A stretch of DNA of 64,000 bases from Epiperipatus broadwayi (Eukaryota; Onychophora; Udeonychophora; Euonychophora; Peripatidae), in contig JAQFVV010006273.1 of NCBI GenBank assembly GCA_028023455.1, forward strand, positions 5,191,128 through 5,255,127, given 5' to 3'. Positions 33,783 through 46,299 of this stretch are shown in pieces (position 1 is the stretch's first letter; each line of letters begins with the position of its first letter). A model generated the notes under the pieces. The model was not told where the DNA came from, made no database searches, and worked only from the letters and a program-made list of their open reading frames with translations. Position numbers and translations under genes: made by a program.

Positions 33783-36779
33783 GGGCTTTGAGCATGTTAT
33801 CATTGGCTTTTCAATGAAGTGGATTATTAAAGTGTTGGAAGAGTGAGAAGATTGAAGTCTGCCTATTAAAGTTTATGGAATTATTATCTTAATATAAAAC
33901 CAAGGATTTATTGCATGCATGTGTGTGAGATTATGATCTGATCCAATTGATGAGTGCTGGTTCTGCACGAAATACATATATTGGCAATCGTTTATCTCTT
34001 TCACATTTTGCAATAAAGTCAGAATCTAAGATTTTTTTAAAATTTTATCTGATAAATGTATTCTTTTTAAAATATTTATTTTGACACAAACATAGTTTAA
34101 ATTATACATAAAATTAACTTATGCTTTGAGATTCAGTTTAATTACATTTAAATATGTCAAAATTATTAATGCTGGCTTTAGCATACTCATAGCTTTAAAT
34201 AGATTAATTAATAATACAAAAGATAACATAGAGAGTATAGTCAAACTAATGTAATATATATTGTGGAGATTAAATTGAGTGATCATTACATTGGGAAATA
34301 AAGAACTTAAGAATGAAAATGGTTTGGTATTCACTTATATACAGAAAAGAGAAAACAAATTTTACAAATATATTGTGTCCACTTTTTATAATCACAAAAA
34401 ATAACATAAATTTGATTTTTAATTGAGGTACTCTTTAAATGATTTATAAAAAAATATAATAGAGAAAAATAAAAAAAATCATAGATTATTATATAAAAGT
34501 AGCATGTAATAAATCAAAAAGACTGTAGTATTCAAACATTGCATTTTTAAAAATGTTATTTAAAATAGATAACCCTAATATTTTGAAAATACATTATGTT
34601 TATTAAATTAAATGTTAAATTGTGTATTCTGTGATATTATTATATTTTACATGTAATAGTGTGAAAGGCTAACTTAGACCATATAATAACTCAAATACAC
34701 CTATTTATAATTAAATTGTTAGTCCACAACAAAAGTAAAATGATACCAATGTTTTTTTTGACAAGATAGACTTTCTAAATGCAAAAATATGCCATCTTTC
34801 CACAATTTAATACTGTGTACCTACCCAATTACCTACTTACCTATTTTCCTAATTCCCAACTGATCTCTCTACTTATCTATCTATCTACCTATCTCTTTAT
34901 ATATCTGTCTTTCAATTTAAGAGTTAAAAAATAATGGAAAAACAAGTGATAAACATTGATATGATATAGAGTTGCAATTCACATCAAAAACTGCTTTACT
35001 CTTTATAATATAATGTTTAAATAATATCTAGCAGAACTTAAACAATAACTTCGAAAGATATTAATGAAATATAGTAATCTTTAGTCAACCTTCAAAACTG
35101 ACTAGGTTGAATAATATTTACCATGTATCAAATAATTGGATTTTTTTCCCAAAAGATATATGCTTGACTGCCTAAAATATAAAATAAAGAATTTTTAGAA
35201 GAATTTTATTTACTCTAAAATGAAACTGTGGTTCTAAGATATTTATGATGCATTCATGAAGAAAAATGAGAGTTTTTAAAGTATATTATAAAATGGGTTT
35301 CTGAAATTTATTAACTAATCAACAAATTTAATGGTTATGAAACATCTGTTTAGTTTATAGGTCTATTTTTAAAGATCCCTAGACATAAAACATCCAATTA
35401 TCCATTGTCATGTTTTTATAGTCTTGACACTACCATTTGTCATTATATCATCCACATAAACAATAAAAAGCTTAAAATATAAGCTTGTACAAAAATATTT
35501 TATTAGAGCCTTATTTTTTGTGTGATTTTATACTTTTATGAATCAGTTCTTTTTAATGTTGGTATGCATTTCCTGATTAATATTGATATTGCTACTAAAT
35601 AATTCTCTTTTTCCATCTTTAATAAGTGAAATCATCATCTTTGAAATTATCAATTTTAAAACTTAAGCAGTTTGAAGTTTTGAATACTGATTTTCTAGAG
35701 TTCAATTTTCTTTTTTTAAACTCTGCAGGTTTTGCATCTCTTCTTAAATAATCTGATGTAAACTTATTGTCCAATATGTTTTAACAAGTTTAACATTTTT
35801 ACCAAGGTAATATATATTGGTATATATCTCCATTGTTAAGTAGCTTTGTGACAAATGGATATTGTGAATACAAGAGATGCATGGCTAACAGTGCATGGGT
35901 ATTTGTTATTTAAGTGTTTTTCAATAATTTTAATATTATTTTATATTTAATGATATCTTAACATAGGTCAATTGTAAAAATATTATTATAGGTTGATATT
36001 GCAAAGTTGAAAGAAATTGCCTTGAAGTTACTTGTTCACCAAAGAAAAAAAGAAAAAGGTCATAACATACAATAAATTAAAATAAATAAAGAAGATATCT
36101 ACTCATATAATTATGTGTGCGTTAAATATTCAGTAAAATATCAGAAATATTACATTTATTTACACTCTCACACACATGTATGTATCTATATTTACTGAAT
36201 AATTATTTAAAAATAATGTAAATGCAAAAGTCTTTATAAATAAATTAAAATAATATGTGATTTAAAATAAAAATATATTTACAATAAAAATGTTATTTAT
36301 TGCTGTTTTGTTATTTTCATCTTTCAAAGGTATTCTTTATTCATTCCTTAACAATAAAATTTTGATTACTTTTGTTTCCCATTGTAGACATGTAATATTC
36401 AATATCAAAGTACAATTTAAAAAACAACAAAATATTCAATAATTACACAGGAGTTAAAACTATATATACAAGGCCAGAGATTACATATGGTTCACAGCAA
36501 TTATAGATTACATTTCATAAATGCTGCCACTTAATTTGATTGGTTACATATTTTCTCCTGCATAATGCTTCACATTATTTAAAGTGCATTTGTAATAATC
36601 TATTTAGGTGTTGTTATGGGGAAAAAATAATCTCCACTTATTACAAAATATTTCAGGACTTTATTAAAATATTTAACATCATGTATGTATATATTTGATT
36701 TTAAAGATATGCAATTTTAAAAGCAACCAGTATGCAATTACAGTACTTAAAAAAAGAAAGACATGCTTACTATTCTTCT
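33780..36779. other. AT-rich region, with a relic tetranucleotide tract
   Basis: No coding signal is seen. At about 34816-34912 a degenerate run of CTAC, TATC and CTTA units looks like a worn TATC microsatellite. The minus-strand frame 34119-34334 has no family character. Confidence 0.45.
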
Positions 36780-37430
36780 AGCTTTGATAAATTTAAGCAA
36801 CCACTAATGAAGTGTTTTGGAGTGAGGATGAATAGGAATGGATTAAACAAAATATTCCTAAAGAAGGGTCCTGGTGAGGCCTATACTTCTTTTTAGAAGG
36901 CATGTGGAAAAACTGAGAGTGATCACTTCAGATCTTCTCTCACTGTACACTACCCCCCAACCCACATTGAAATAATGTTGATTGGATAGATAGGCATACA
37001 ATTGAGCAGGTGACTGAACAATAGAATGCATTTGACCATATCAATTCTACATATACTAAAAGGGGTAAGAGACTTAAACCTTCAACTAAATCAGTATAGA
37101 GAGGATACATGAATTCTATCCAGTATGGGAAGTGCAATGACAAGTTACCATCATGGTAACAGGGAAGAAAGGAAGAAGTGCTATCATGGAAGAAAATCAA
37201 TATCAACTGTAGCCTTAATAGACTTACCAGAACTGGGATAATTAGATTATCTGGAAGTTGATCACATATTATCAAAAAAAGAGATTATGAGAGATCTGAA
37301 CATGATACTAAATTACCTAAAGTATGGTGCAGTTATGCCTCTAATCCAAAAATAAAAAAGACAAAATGATAAAACAGAAACTGAACAGAAGAAAAGATAT
37401 TCTGTAGAGATCAGGGGTAAATTTAAAATA
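36780..37430. other. Less AT-rich patch, unclassified old element fragment
   Basis: G and C are clearly more frequent here than in the surroundings. A minus-strand frame at 36940-37275 (111 residues, Leu/Ser/Phe-rich) stays open, but it resembles the antisense of a more polar plus-strand reading and matches no family I recognise. The patch lies about 1.3 kb upstream of the plus-strand Ty3/gypsy reverse transcriptase relic at 38.5 kb, a distance at which gag or protease would be expected. Membership in that element is only a guess. Confidence 0.3.
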
Positions 37431-38540
37431 TGATTGTTTTTCTTTTAGTGCTGATGGAGGATAGATAATTTTTTCATACATGTAGAAATGTTGTGTGTTT
37501 ATGATGCTCCCAATAGTTTATTTTTGCACTGAACTTATCTATGGTTTAAAATTTTTCCAAATAAGCCCCTCAGAGAAGAAAGGATTTCCATTAGTAAAAT
37601 AATGTGTTGTTTACCAGGCACAAACTGTGTCATGAGTCTGAAGTCTAAAGACTCATGAAGTAAATAAGCAAGGCTTTCCACTTGACTAAATATTTTTTTG
37701 TTGTTTTATTCAATGTGGCCTCTGGATAGTAAGTTGCATTTGTGCTTAAACTAAGATAGCTTTTATGGTGCTCATGTTGCTTTGCATATTTGTACTCCAT
37801 GGTGAGATTTTTGCCCACTATGGTGCTTTAAATAGCATGCATATAATATGAGAATAATTATTCCATCTCCAGAAATAAAATTTATATTTATTTTTAACTG
37901 AATAGCCCAAAGTGACTTTGTGAATTGATTCCCAGCTTGTAAGCTTGTAGGAATATTAGTATGCAGAAGAGTGTGACTAACATTGAAACAAAATTGGTTG
38001 AATTAAACCAAAGCATCAAAAAAAGAGTTCAACTCAATTTTATTTCTCACATTAATATGTAGCCACATTGCTAGATTTCTATATTTTAATTAAATGGATA
38101 ATGCAGCAATAATAATATTACATGCTTCTTAAAGATAGAACTAGTTACATGCTTGGGGTATTAGCATTTATTCTTATAATATGTATTTTTGAATAATGGG
38201 TGGATATGTTAAACATAAGACTAATATTTAAAATGTGTTATAAGTTCTAAAAGGAAAATTAAAAAGAACTATGTAATGTAGTGGATCAATGCCATGCAAT
38301 ATTTTTAGAACTACCTGCATAATATCAGGATGCATACATGATATTAAAGTCATGGAAAAACAGCATTATCAAAACAGGTCACATTTAATATCTAATCAAT
38401 ATAAATTTGAAGTAAAAAAACAAATACAGCAAATGATGCAATGATGAATAATTGTTAAATATTTGACACCTATAATATACCATTACTGATGTAAAGAAAA
38501 AGTATGAATCTGTAATGTTATGCATAGATGCTAAACAATT
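37431..38540. other. AT-rich DNA between the patch and the RT relic
   Basis: I could not recognise protease or gag motifs here. If the flanking pieces belong to one Ty3/gypsy element, this would be its eroded middle. Confidence 0.3.
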
Positions 38541-39110
38541 AAGTTATGTTTGAATTCCTGCAAGGAATATCTTTCCATTCATTGGAAACCTACTTTTTGA
38601 GGTCAAGGCCAAAAAGGTTTTACAACATTCAATTTCACTTGAGCAATGGCACATTTGATTTTATCAAGATAATGAAATGTACACATCATTTCAATGAGGT
38701 AGCAATTCTAATTTGTTTCAACGTATGCCATTTAGATTAAAAACCAATGTAACTAATATATTAAAATGCTTGGAACAGATCTTTTCAGTTGGAGATAATA
38801 TCCTTGGTGACTTTGTATGTAGATGATATGGTGATTATATTCAAAGATCTATAAAATACTTAATTTATTTAGAAGTCATTAGAGAATTTAGAGAAAAAGA
38901 AATTTGAATTGAAGTAAGAAAGTAATTTAATGGCTGCTCAAGTAATATTTTTAGACCATATACTAGAAATAATGGTATAAAACCATATCCTGATAAAATT
39001 ATGTCATTAAAAATTTTTAAACTCCTACAATATAAAAATATAATCATTTTTGTAACCTTTATTATTGCTTTTATCCATATTTAGCTTTTGATATGTAGTC
39101 CATATTTCAG
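38541..39110 (+). pseudogene. Ty3/gypsy reverse transcriptase relic
   Basis: Three diagnostic blocks occur on the plus strand in the right order and spacing. FQRMPFRLKTNVTNILKCLEQIF (around 38713-38785) matches the FQRMPFGLxNAPATFQxxMxxxL block. LYVDDMVII (38813-38839) is the catalytic box with both Asp codons intact. VIFLDHILEIM (38940-38972) matches the FLGHIVSxxG block, followed by a GIKPYPDKI-like segment in another frame. Stops and frameshifts lie between the blocks. It is unrelated in orientation and sequence detail to the element at 373-9372. No LTRs were recognised around it. Confidence 0.8.
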
Positions 39111-40021
39111 ATACTTAAAGAAATATAACATGGTGATAGATACTTAAATCTGATCATGATTTTGAGAATATTAAAATGAAATTTATGGTATTACTTCAAA
39201 TATAAGATGCAATCTAATTTAAGATGCAGCAGGACTTTAAGCCCAAAAAATTAAAAAAAAATTAACTGAAAAAATTATACCTCCCACATTAGTCATCTGC
39301 AGTATTATCAGTTTAAAAAGTTCTTCAGTCTTTATGAAGGGTCATACAGGATTGAAAAAAGTGGGATTAAATGTATATATGATTAATCCGTCTTATGATC
39401 TGAAAGGAACATATGATTCTATAAACCTTTGACTGGTGTCTTATGAACATTCACTGTGCTTTAGTCCTAAACCTGTCTGTCTATCTTTATATCCTAGGAT
39501 TTTTGATTCCAATTCTCTTAGGAGAAGTGAAAAATCCTGATTAGACATTGCTGTGTATTTTGGAGAACTATTGCTTAGGGGTAGGGATTGAAAGTGCTTA
39601 AAACTATCTGATCTTTGACTCTGCTTTATATGTATATATGATTTAGAAATTTTATTTATTTATTACTGTAAGGGATTTTGTTGTTGAAATGATTTCATTT
39701 AAATGAAAAAGACCCCCCATAGTTAGTTAAATGGAAAATGTGTAATTAATTTTAGAAGTTACTAATATTATTTACATATGTAGTTACTTATATACAATTT
39801 TTTTGTTAGTGGAAGGATGTTGTAAAGGTTGAAAAAACCCACCCTTTCCACAAAAGTGTCATTGTTGTCATTAAAAAGAAAATCTTTGATTTGGCTTTGA
39901 TATGGAGGTTTGTTTATATATATATATTTGTTTGTTGTTATTTACTTCTTTTTTTTGGAGAGTATACACATGTATTTATGATTTTGGGATTTGAAAATGG
40001 CAGTGATGATATAAATATATA
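39111..40021. other. AT-rich DNA, possible eroded remainder of pol
   Basis: Downstream of the RT relic, RNase H and integrase would be expected. I see no convincing motif. A 20-base pyrimidine patch near 39480 (CTGTCTGTCTATC) is simple sequence. Confidence 0.3.
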
Positions 40022-40821
40022 CACCTGGGTCTTGTTTTATGTGGGAGATAGGTTCCTCAGAAAATGCACAAAAAAGAAATCACACAAAAATGGGGGATAC
40101 ATACTGTAATTTTCCAAAAATTGCATAAAAGCAAAACAACTATGTAAAATTACTTTAAAATTCACATAAAAAAATAACCAAATAAAATATGACTAATAAA
40201 AAATTTCAAATGTGAAAAAAATTGATACAAGACAAACTTTTTTTACTTTTTTTATTAATATATTATTTAATTTTATTCAAAACAATATATTTGTATGCGT
40301 AATTTACATTTTTTTCATACATGTATGGTATTTTAATCATTATTGTTATTTGAGATATCAGATTCATCACAAGAGGAAATACAACTAGTCCCAAGTTCAT
40401 TTTTTTAAATTGGTCTTATAGTGGATTCACCCAAACTAAAACATTTTCCAATCACTGTTGATCCTTCCCATTTCACTAAGTGATCTAAAATTAAAAATTT
40501 TGTTTACAAAGAAATTCATTTTCTTTGGTGTTTTTTCCTCTCTATTAGGGTAAACTAAAAGTTTAAAATAAAAATAAGAACTTAGACTTATGATAATAAA
40601 AAGATACCGACTCACCACTGTTGGGTAAAATTTAATTAAAACTAACAATTAAAAATTAAATTCTTATATTTGTCTTTAATTTTCAATTCCATTTAAAAAT
40701 CAAATTTCATTGTCTCATATCACATTAATTTCAGATCACATTACGTAAATTTTAAATTGTTAATTACAATTAAAAATCAGATTTTAATTGTCAAATTACT
40801 CATCTTTTAAAAATAAACTTG

Positions 40822-41125
40822 TGGACATTAAATGAATAATTGCATATGTACTCTTTTTATAAAAAGCAAAAATAGAATGTGATTTAAAATGCCAAAACAA
40901 CAACATACATAGTATTTTTCATCTATAACATTTGAACAGATTTACATTATAGTCTTTTAAAATTTATTATTTGTGGACACTAGATGATTAATTTATTATG
41001 TACTCTTTTTTTAAAAAGTAAAAATAGAATGTGATTTAAAATGCAAAAACAACAACATGTGTAGTATAGGCATCTATAATGTTTGAACAGATTTACAATA
41101 TAATCTTATAAAATTTAATGTGTGT
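40822..41125. repeat. Two-copy 152 bp tandem repeat inside the DNA transposon
   Basis: Copy 1 starts TGGACATTAAATGA at 40822 and copy 2 starts TGGACACTAGATGA at 40974. Both contain AAATAGAATGTGATTTAAAA, CAACAACA, CATCTATAA and TTTGAACAGATTTACA at matching offsets. Identity is high but not perfect, so the duplication predates much point mutation. Confidence 0.9.
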
Positions 41126-41221
41126 ATATAAAATGGGAAAATCATGATTTCAAGTGAATTATGAAATTTTTTATTGCATAAAATCTATTACAGTACTATT
41201 ATAAACTGCTGAAACTATTGA

Positions 41222-41346
41222 AATTATTAGATGGAAGTCGAACTCTGATAATGCGTTATAACTTTAAATATAACATGAGTGCGTGAAATTTATAATATTT
41301 AAAGTAATATCACATTATCAGAGGTTGACTACTGATCTAATAATTT
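41222..41346. repeat. Imperfect inverted repeat near right end of the transposon
   Basis: Left arm 41222-41270 and right arm 41296-41346 pair over about 45 bases with mismatches: AATTATTAGAT, CTCTGATAATG and ACTTTAAATAT on the left, and the complements ATTTAAAGT, CATTATCAGAG and ATCTAATAATT on the right. It would form a stem loop in either strand. Confidence 0.8.
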
Positions 41347-41739
41347 TTATCACATAAAAGAAAACCACATACAAAGATATTAAGAAGAAACATGAATCAC
41401 ATACTTTCAAAATCGCATTAAATAAATCCACATAAAATGAGACCCAGGTGTATATATAATGTACCAGACACTCAATCTATCCTGATCACAGAGGGCACCA
41501 CCCAGTCACTATATACCTGGAAAAAATTATTTACTGTGATTAGAATGGATGATGATGATGGTTTGTGCTGACTAAATTCAGGGAGAAACAAGAAATCTTA
41601 AATATTGTTTAGACAATTGGGAAATAAAAGCACTAAGACAAAATCAGCCAAATTAAGTTTAAACAAATTTTGAAATTTTATTACAAGAAATATAAATTAT
41701 AAGAAAAACTTTATAATATAACAAATAGGGTTAGCTCAG

Positions 41740-42960
41740 GCATGTACCAAAAAGACTAAAATTCAATGCTTTGGCAGACAGACTAATCTTCTAATAAAGA
41801 ACTATACAGGAAAGGAGCAAATTACTTTCAGCAGAGAATTCACCTAAACATTGGTTTTCTCATTTACTGACATGAAAACAATACGTTCTTGAAATAAATC
41901 AATAAACCCAGCACCAGCGAGCTTTTCTAGGCCTGGAAAATCCATCAGGTCCATGAATGTCATATGCCAGTAGAGGCTGAATCTTATACTATGTTCAAAG
42001 CAAAGATGATTGATTTACCTCAAGAACAAATGAAAAATATGATTTAGGATGAAAGGAAAATAGACATTTAAAACTGGTGACTCGCCAACCAAACGATTGG
42101 CCAAAACTAATAATAATTAAAGATCTCAATAGGAGATAAGTAAATCATTAGAAAACCAGTTATGTCTGCCCAAGCATTTCAAGAAAGCAAAATAATTATA
42201 ATTAAAAATACATTTATAAAACAAGTTCTGAGTACACACTCTGGTAAATTTAAAGCCACCCATCAATACAAAATAAATCTCGCAAGCAAATATAAACATT
42301 CCTAGATTTTTATAATCAGTTTATCAGAGTGCACATGAATATGGCAAACATGAAAACTTTAAACGCTTTGGTAGCAAAATTCTCTCACCTAAAAATATTT
42401 AAAAAATGGTTTGGATAATATCTTCCTACTGGCAATTTATAAAATTACAAAAAAAACAGCAACTCTAGTTTCCTGATTCAGAGATATGAAAACAATTGTG
42501 GTCTTGTAGGAAATCAACAAAACCAGCATGGGCGATCGATCAGTAGCATTCTAACTGCTGACATTATACTGCCACAGGACTTCTGCATGTAATACTACTT
42601 TTAAAGCAAACATGGTTGATTTCATACACAAGACAACAAATATATATATATATATGATTATGATCTTATGTAATCTAAAAAAAATCTCTACTTTCAGAAA
42701 ACCAGAACAAAGAACCTGATAATTAGCCAGCCAAAAGATTTGTTGTTTGCAAAAAGTGCAAACTAAACATGTTTAAAATTAATTGTTTTACAATAAAAAC
42801 TAAGGGCAGATGAGTAAATAAAAATTACGAAACCTGCCAAAGCATTTAGCAATAGTTAGTGAAGTAAACGGAATAATATTAGGAATGTATAATTTCACAA
42901 TGCACCCTCTGATAAACAAAAATTGAAAACAAACTTGAAATCTTAAAACTAAGATTCCAA
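41740..42960. repeat. Diverged tandem repeat, two units of about 600-660 bp
   Basis: Several blocks recur in the same order at offsets of roughly 600-670 bases: AACCCAGCACCAGCGAGC (41907) with AAAACCAGCATGGGCGATC (42520); GATTGATTTACCTCAAGA (42008) with GTTGATTTCATACACAAGA (42611); TGCCCAAGCATTT (42163) with TGCCAAAGCATTT (42835); CTCTGGTAAA (42239) with CTCTGATAAA (42907). Similarity is partial, so exact unit borders are not fixed. No coding content is seen. Confidence 0.55.
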
Positions 42961-44721
42961 GACACACTATAAATACTAAAAAACGAAAATACAGATAATG
43001 AATGTTAGATTAAATAATAAATAAAACTTTATATGTTACACTTATTTTACATTGAGTGGAGATTTAATTAGAAGCAATTTATTTACCCTGGCAAGAATAA
43101 GAAAAGTTTAGAATATGGTAAGGCAGAGTTCCAGTAGTTTTCTGAAGAGTGCATACTTTTGTATTAATTCATACTTCAGGTATTTTGACAGAAGGTAAAG
43201 GCAAATTGGGAATCTGGTTTATGTTAGAGTTTCATGGCATTACAAAAGAGCAGCTTAGAGTCTGAGGATCATCCTTAATTAAATCAACAATGCATATTGT
43301 TGTTTACAAGACATATAACAGTGTATTTTAACATTTTGGCAAAAGCAAAATTATTTTAATAACTACAAATTTTGCTCTTAAAGAAATTAAATGTCTGAAC
43401 TGCAAATGTGGAATGAGGTTATTCAGAATGTATAAGAAGCTAAACCAATCTTTTGATGGAGTATTTGCTTGGTCAAGGCTCTCTAGAATCTCTATGAAAT
43501 TTTTGGGGTTATTTATACCCCACTCAATTTCCCATGAAAACTTGTCCTGTTTTTTAATTCTATGCCTTAGGGCATGGCAAATCTTAATCTCCCACTCAAT
43601 CTAATTTAGGAATTTCAACCAGGGATTATTTTAAACTAAAACAACAACACAAAATTAAATGTCTGCTTTTAGAATTAAATTGGAAATGATTAAACTAAAA
43701 GAGACAGAAATGTAATCATTACATTTGCTTGTTTTTAATAAAAACAAGTGATGGAAGTAAACTATTTTAAAATCAATTATATAAAAATTAAAATGATCTA
43801 TTTTAAATAGAAACGAGTATGTGTTTTAATATACTCTTTTTAAATAATTAAAAAAAAATTTTGACATTTAAAACTTAATGAATATTAAAAGTTTTGTAAT
43901 TTTTTTGTAATAAAACCATTGAATCGGATATCAATCCAGTTCAATATATGTGTGTATGTGTATAAAGATTTTTACAATGATCTTAGTTTATATTTAAAAT
44001 ATTTGCATTTAATGATATCAATGATTAAACCATTGTCATATGAATTAGTAAATGTGTTTACATTTAACTTTTGATTTTTGAAATTATTTGTGATGTAACT
44101 TTATTATTCATTACTTATTTATTTATTTTAAAACTGTAAGGCATATGTTTGTGTGTAATTTTTTGTGTGCTCAAACTTTAATATTTGAAGATGGACAATT
44201 ATTATAATAATATGATTGATGAATAGAGCATAAAGGAATAGACTAGATACTATAATAACAGGGATTATTGATTATTGACAATTGCCATTAGGAAAAAGAA
44301 ACAGAACTTTGCTGCTGTTTAATATATTTTCTTTTTGGTGTAATCACAATATTCTATTTGGATTTTTATTAAAAATGGCAGAGTAAAAAAAGAAGGCTGC
44401 AATCTTGGGATTTAGTTCCCTCTGTCTTATCCTAATCAATATAAAGATCCATGAGAAGAAAATCAAATTACTAACATGCATGCATTTGGATGAAAATCAA
44501 GCTGGAAAAATTAATAGCTATTCTTATCCAGCAAGTCATCAAAGTCGATATGTCACCATCAATTGATCTATTACAGCTTACTAGGATAAAACAACACTAA
44601 GAGAAAATCATTTACAAACAGCTCATGAAAGTTAACATGTTAATTCAATATATGCTATAATGATTAAAAATGCATCAAATAATTGTTGATTTTTAAAACA
44701 AACAAAAAAAAAATAACGAAG
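42961..44721. other. AT-rich DNA with nothing recognised
   Basis: The plus-strand frame 43413-43604 (63 residues) lies in a slightly less AT-rich patch at 43.4-43.6 kb that contains GGGTTATTTATACCCC (an 8-base-arm inverted repeat of GGGGTAT type), but it shows no domain. Confidence 0.4.
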
Positions 44722-44831
44722 ATTAAATAATTCAAAACAAAGCAAAACTCCCTTGCATCCATTGATTGCTCTTGTTAGCACAAGATGGCACTACTATATG
44801 GAGAGTTTTGCTTTGTTTTGAATTATTTAAT
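44722..44831. mobile_element. Small foldback MITE, 110 bp
   Basis: The left arm 44722-44750 (ATTAAATAATTCAAAACAAA...) and right arm 44803-44831 are exact reverse complements over 29 bases, separated by a 52-base unique centre (GATTGCTCTTGTTAGCACAA...). No coding content is possible at this size. A clear target duplication is not visible; AATAAC occurs near both ends (44713 and 44830) but is offset on the left. Confidence 0.75.
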
Positions 44832-44929
44832 AACAAATATGTGCTAGTATGAGATAGTGATCATATGATGTTTAGTGGTTTAAGATTAAATAATAATTAA
44901 TTTGATTATATATTTTTTAAATATGATTG

Positions 44930-45300
44930 TTTTTACATTTTAACCATTTATATATGTAAATTAACTTTAAATTTTGATCAATCAGTATAAATGACAGCAT
45001 GCTAGATGTCATCTAGTATTAAAATTTTTGTTTTATTTTAATTCATATGCAATATATATGTATGATATATGAGTAAATTGTTTTTAAATTTTAACACATC
45101 AATATTAATAGCAAAATGCTGGATGCCATTTATTATTAAAAAAATTTGGTTGTTCTTCAATTCATATGGCTTATATACATACATTATATAAGTAAATTGG
45201 TTTTAAATTTTAATCCATCAACATAAATAATAATATGCTAGATTTAATTTGTTATTAAAACTCTCTGTTGTTCTTTAATTAATATGTGTTGTACACCTAT
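44930..45300. repeat. Three-unit tandem repeat, period about 118 bp
   Basis: The series ATGCTAGATG (near 45000), ATGCTGGATG (near 45115) and ATGCTAGATT (near 45235), each followed by a TATTAAA block, then TTCATATG or TTAATATG, then a TATATA..AGTAAATTG block and TTTTAAATTTTAA, repeats about every 118 bases. Units differ by substitutions and small indels. Confidence 0.75.
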
Positions 45301-46290
45301 GCTATATACATAGTACACAATAAATGCTAGAAATTAAATTACTTATGGTTTGTTCTCATAAGAATCATTTATAAATATACATATAATGTATTGTATTAGT
45401 GTTTAAAATTTAATATTAGTATTTAATATTCTCCTTCAAAAATAATTCATAACTTCATCATAAGATACATTAAAAAGGTCAATCAGTATTTAGAAATTTT
45501 ATATTTGTATGATATGTGCATATTTCTTCATATGTGATATTAGGAGTTATTCTTATATTTTTATTCACAAAAGTTTAGTATAGTAAATTATTATTCTGTT
45601 TTATAATTAATATTTATATAATGAAGATATTAGATATCTAAGTACAATTAAATTACTTAATTAGAGGTAAGGTAGAAAATAGTAAATGTTAATATTATGG
45701 TAGTATTATTATTAGAATTATGTTAATTTTTTTTTTAATTAATTTATGTTTGCAATGTTAGGTATGACTATTATTGAGATGATTGGATTTTTTTAATTCC
45801 TCCTATTATCCAATTATCTTACTGCTAGTAATTGTCATTATATTATAAGTGAATATTTATTATCCTTGAGATACCCATAAAGTAGCACTAATTATTATAA
45901 AGCATTTTAGTATGCATTTAGTTTCACTATTTTTATATAGTTTATGAAATAAGTGAAGGGTAGAATAATCATTATTTTTAATAAAAGATTATGATAGTCA
46001 TTTCTGTTGTGGGGATTTTCGTAATGATTATACTAGGATGATAGTTGGAAAATTTCTACAATAGCAATGCCATTGGGAAGAATATTCTATATGCCTCTCA
46101 ATGTTAAAATATATTGTTACTGATTCCTAAGTTTACCTTATCTTTATATGTATTATCCATTTCTAGTTAATTATTGAGACTCATAAAATGGTATTTCTAT
46201 ATGTTATATACTTTGATGTTTGAGCTAAACTAAGGATAGGATTGAAGCAGAAGAAAGAGAAGGTTACAATATATATATATTTCTAAGTTT
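45301..46290. other. AT-rich DNA with nothing recognised
   Basis: No frame, repeat or motif beyond A/T simple sequence. Confidence 0.45.
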
Positions 46291-46299
46291 GAATTAAGT

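Larger units (their letters stand above)
40022..41450. mobile_element. Non-autonomous TA-flanked DNA transposon with TIRs (1.43 kb)
   Basis: The left end reads CACCTGGGTCTTGTTTTATG and the right end, reverse complemented, reads CACCTGGGTCTCATTTTATG. Both continue with TGG, giving an inverted repeat of at least 23 bases with two mismatches. TA lies on each outer side (40020-40021 and 41451-41452), compatible with the TA target duplication of Tc1/mariner/pogo-type elements. I find no transposase frame; the minus-strand frame at 40436-40648 has no DDE signature. Inside are a tandem 152-base duplication and an inverted repeat. The terminal sequence and the following GAGATAGGTTCCTCAGAAAA are reminiscent of pogo/Tigger-type ends, but family placement is uncertain. 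Confidence 0.7.
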
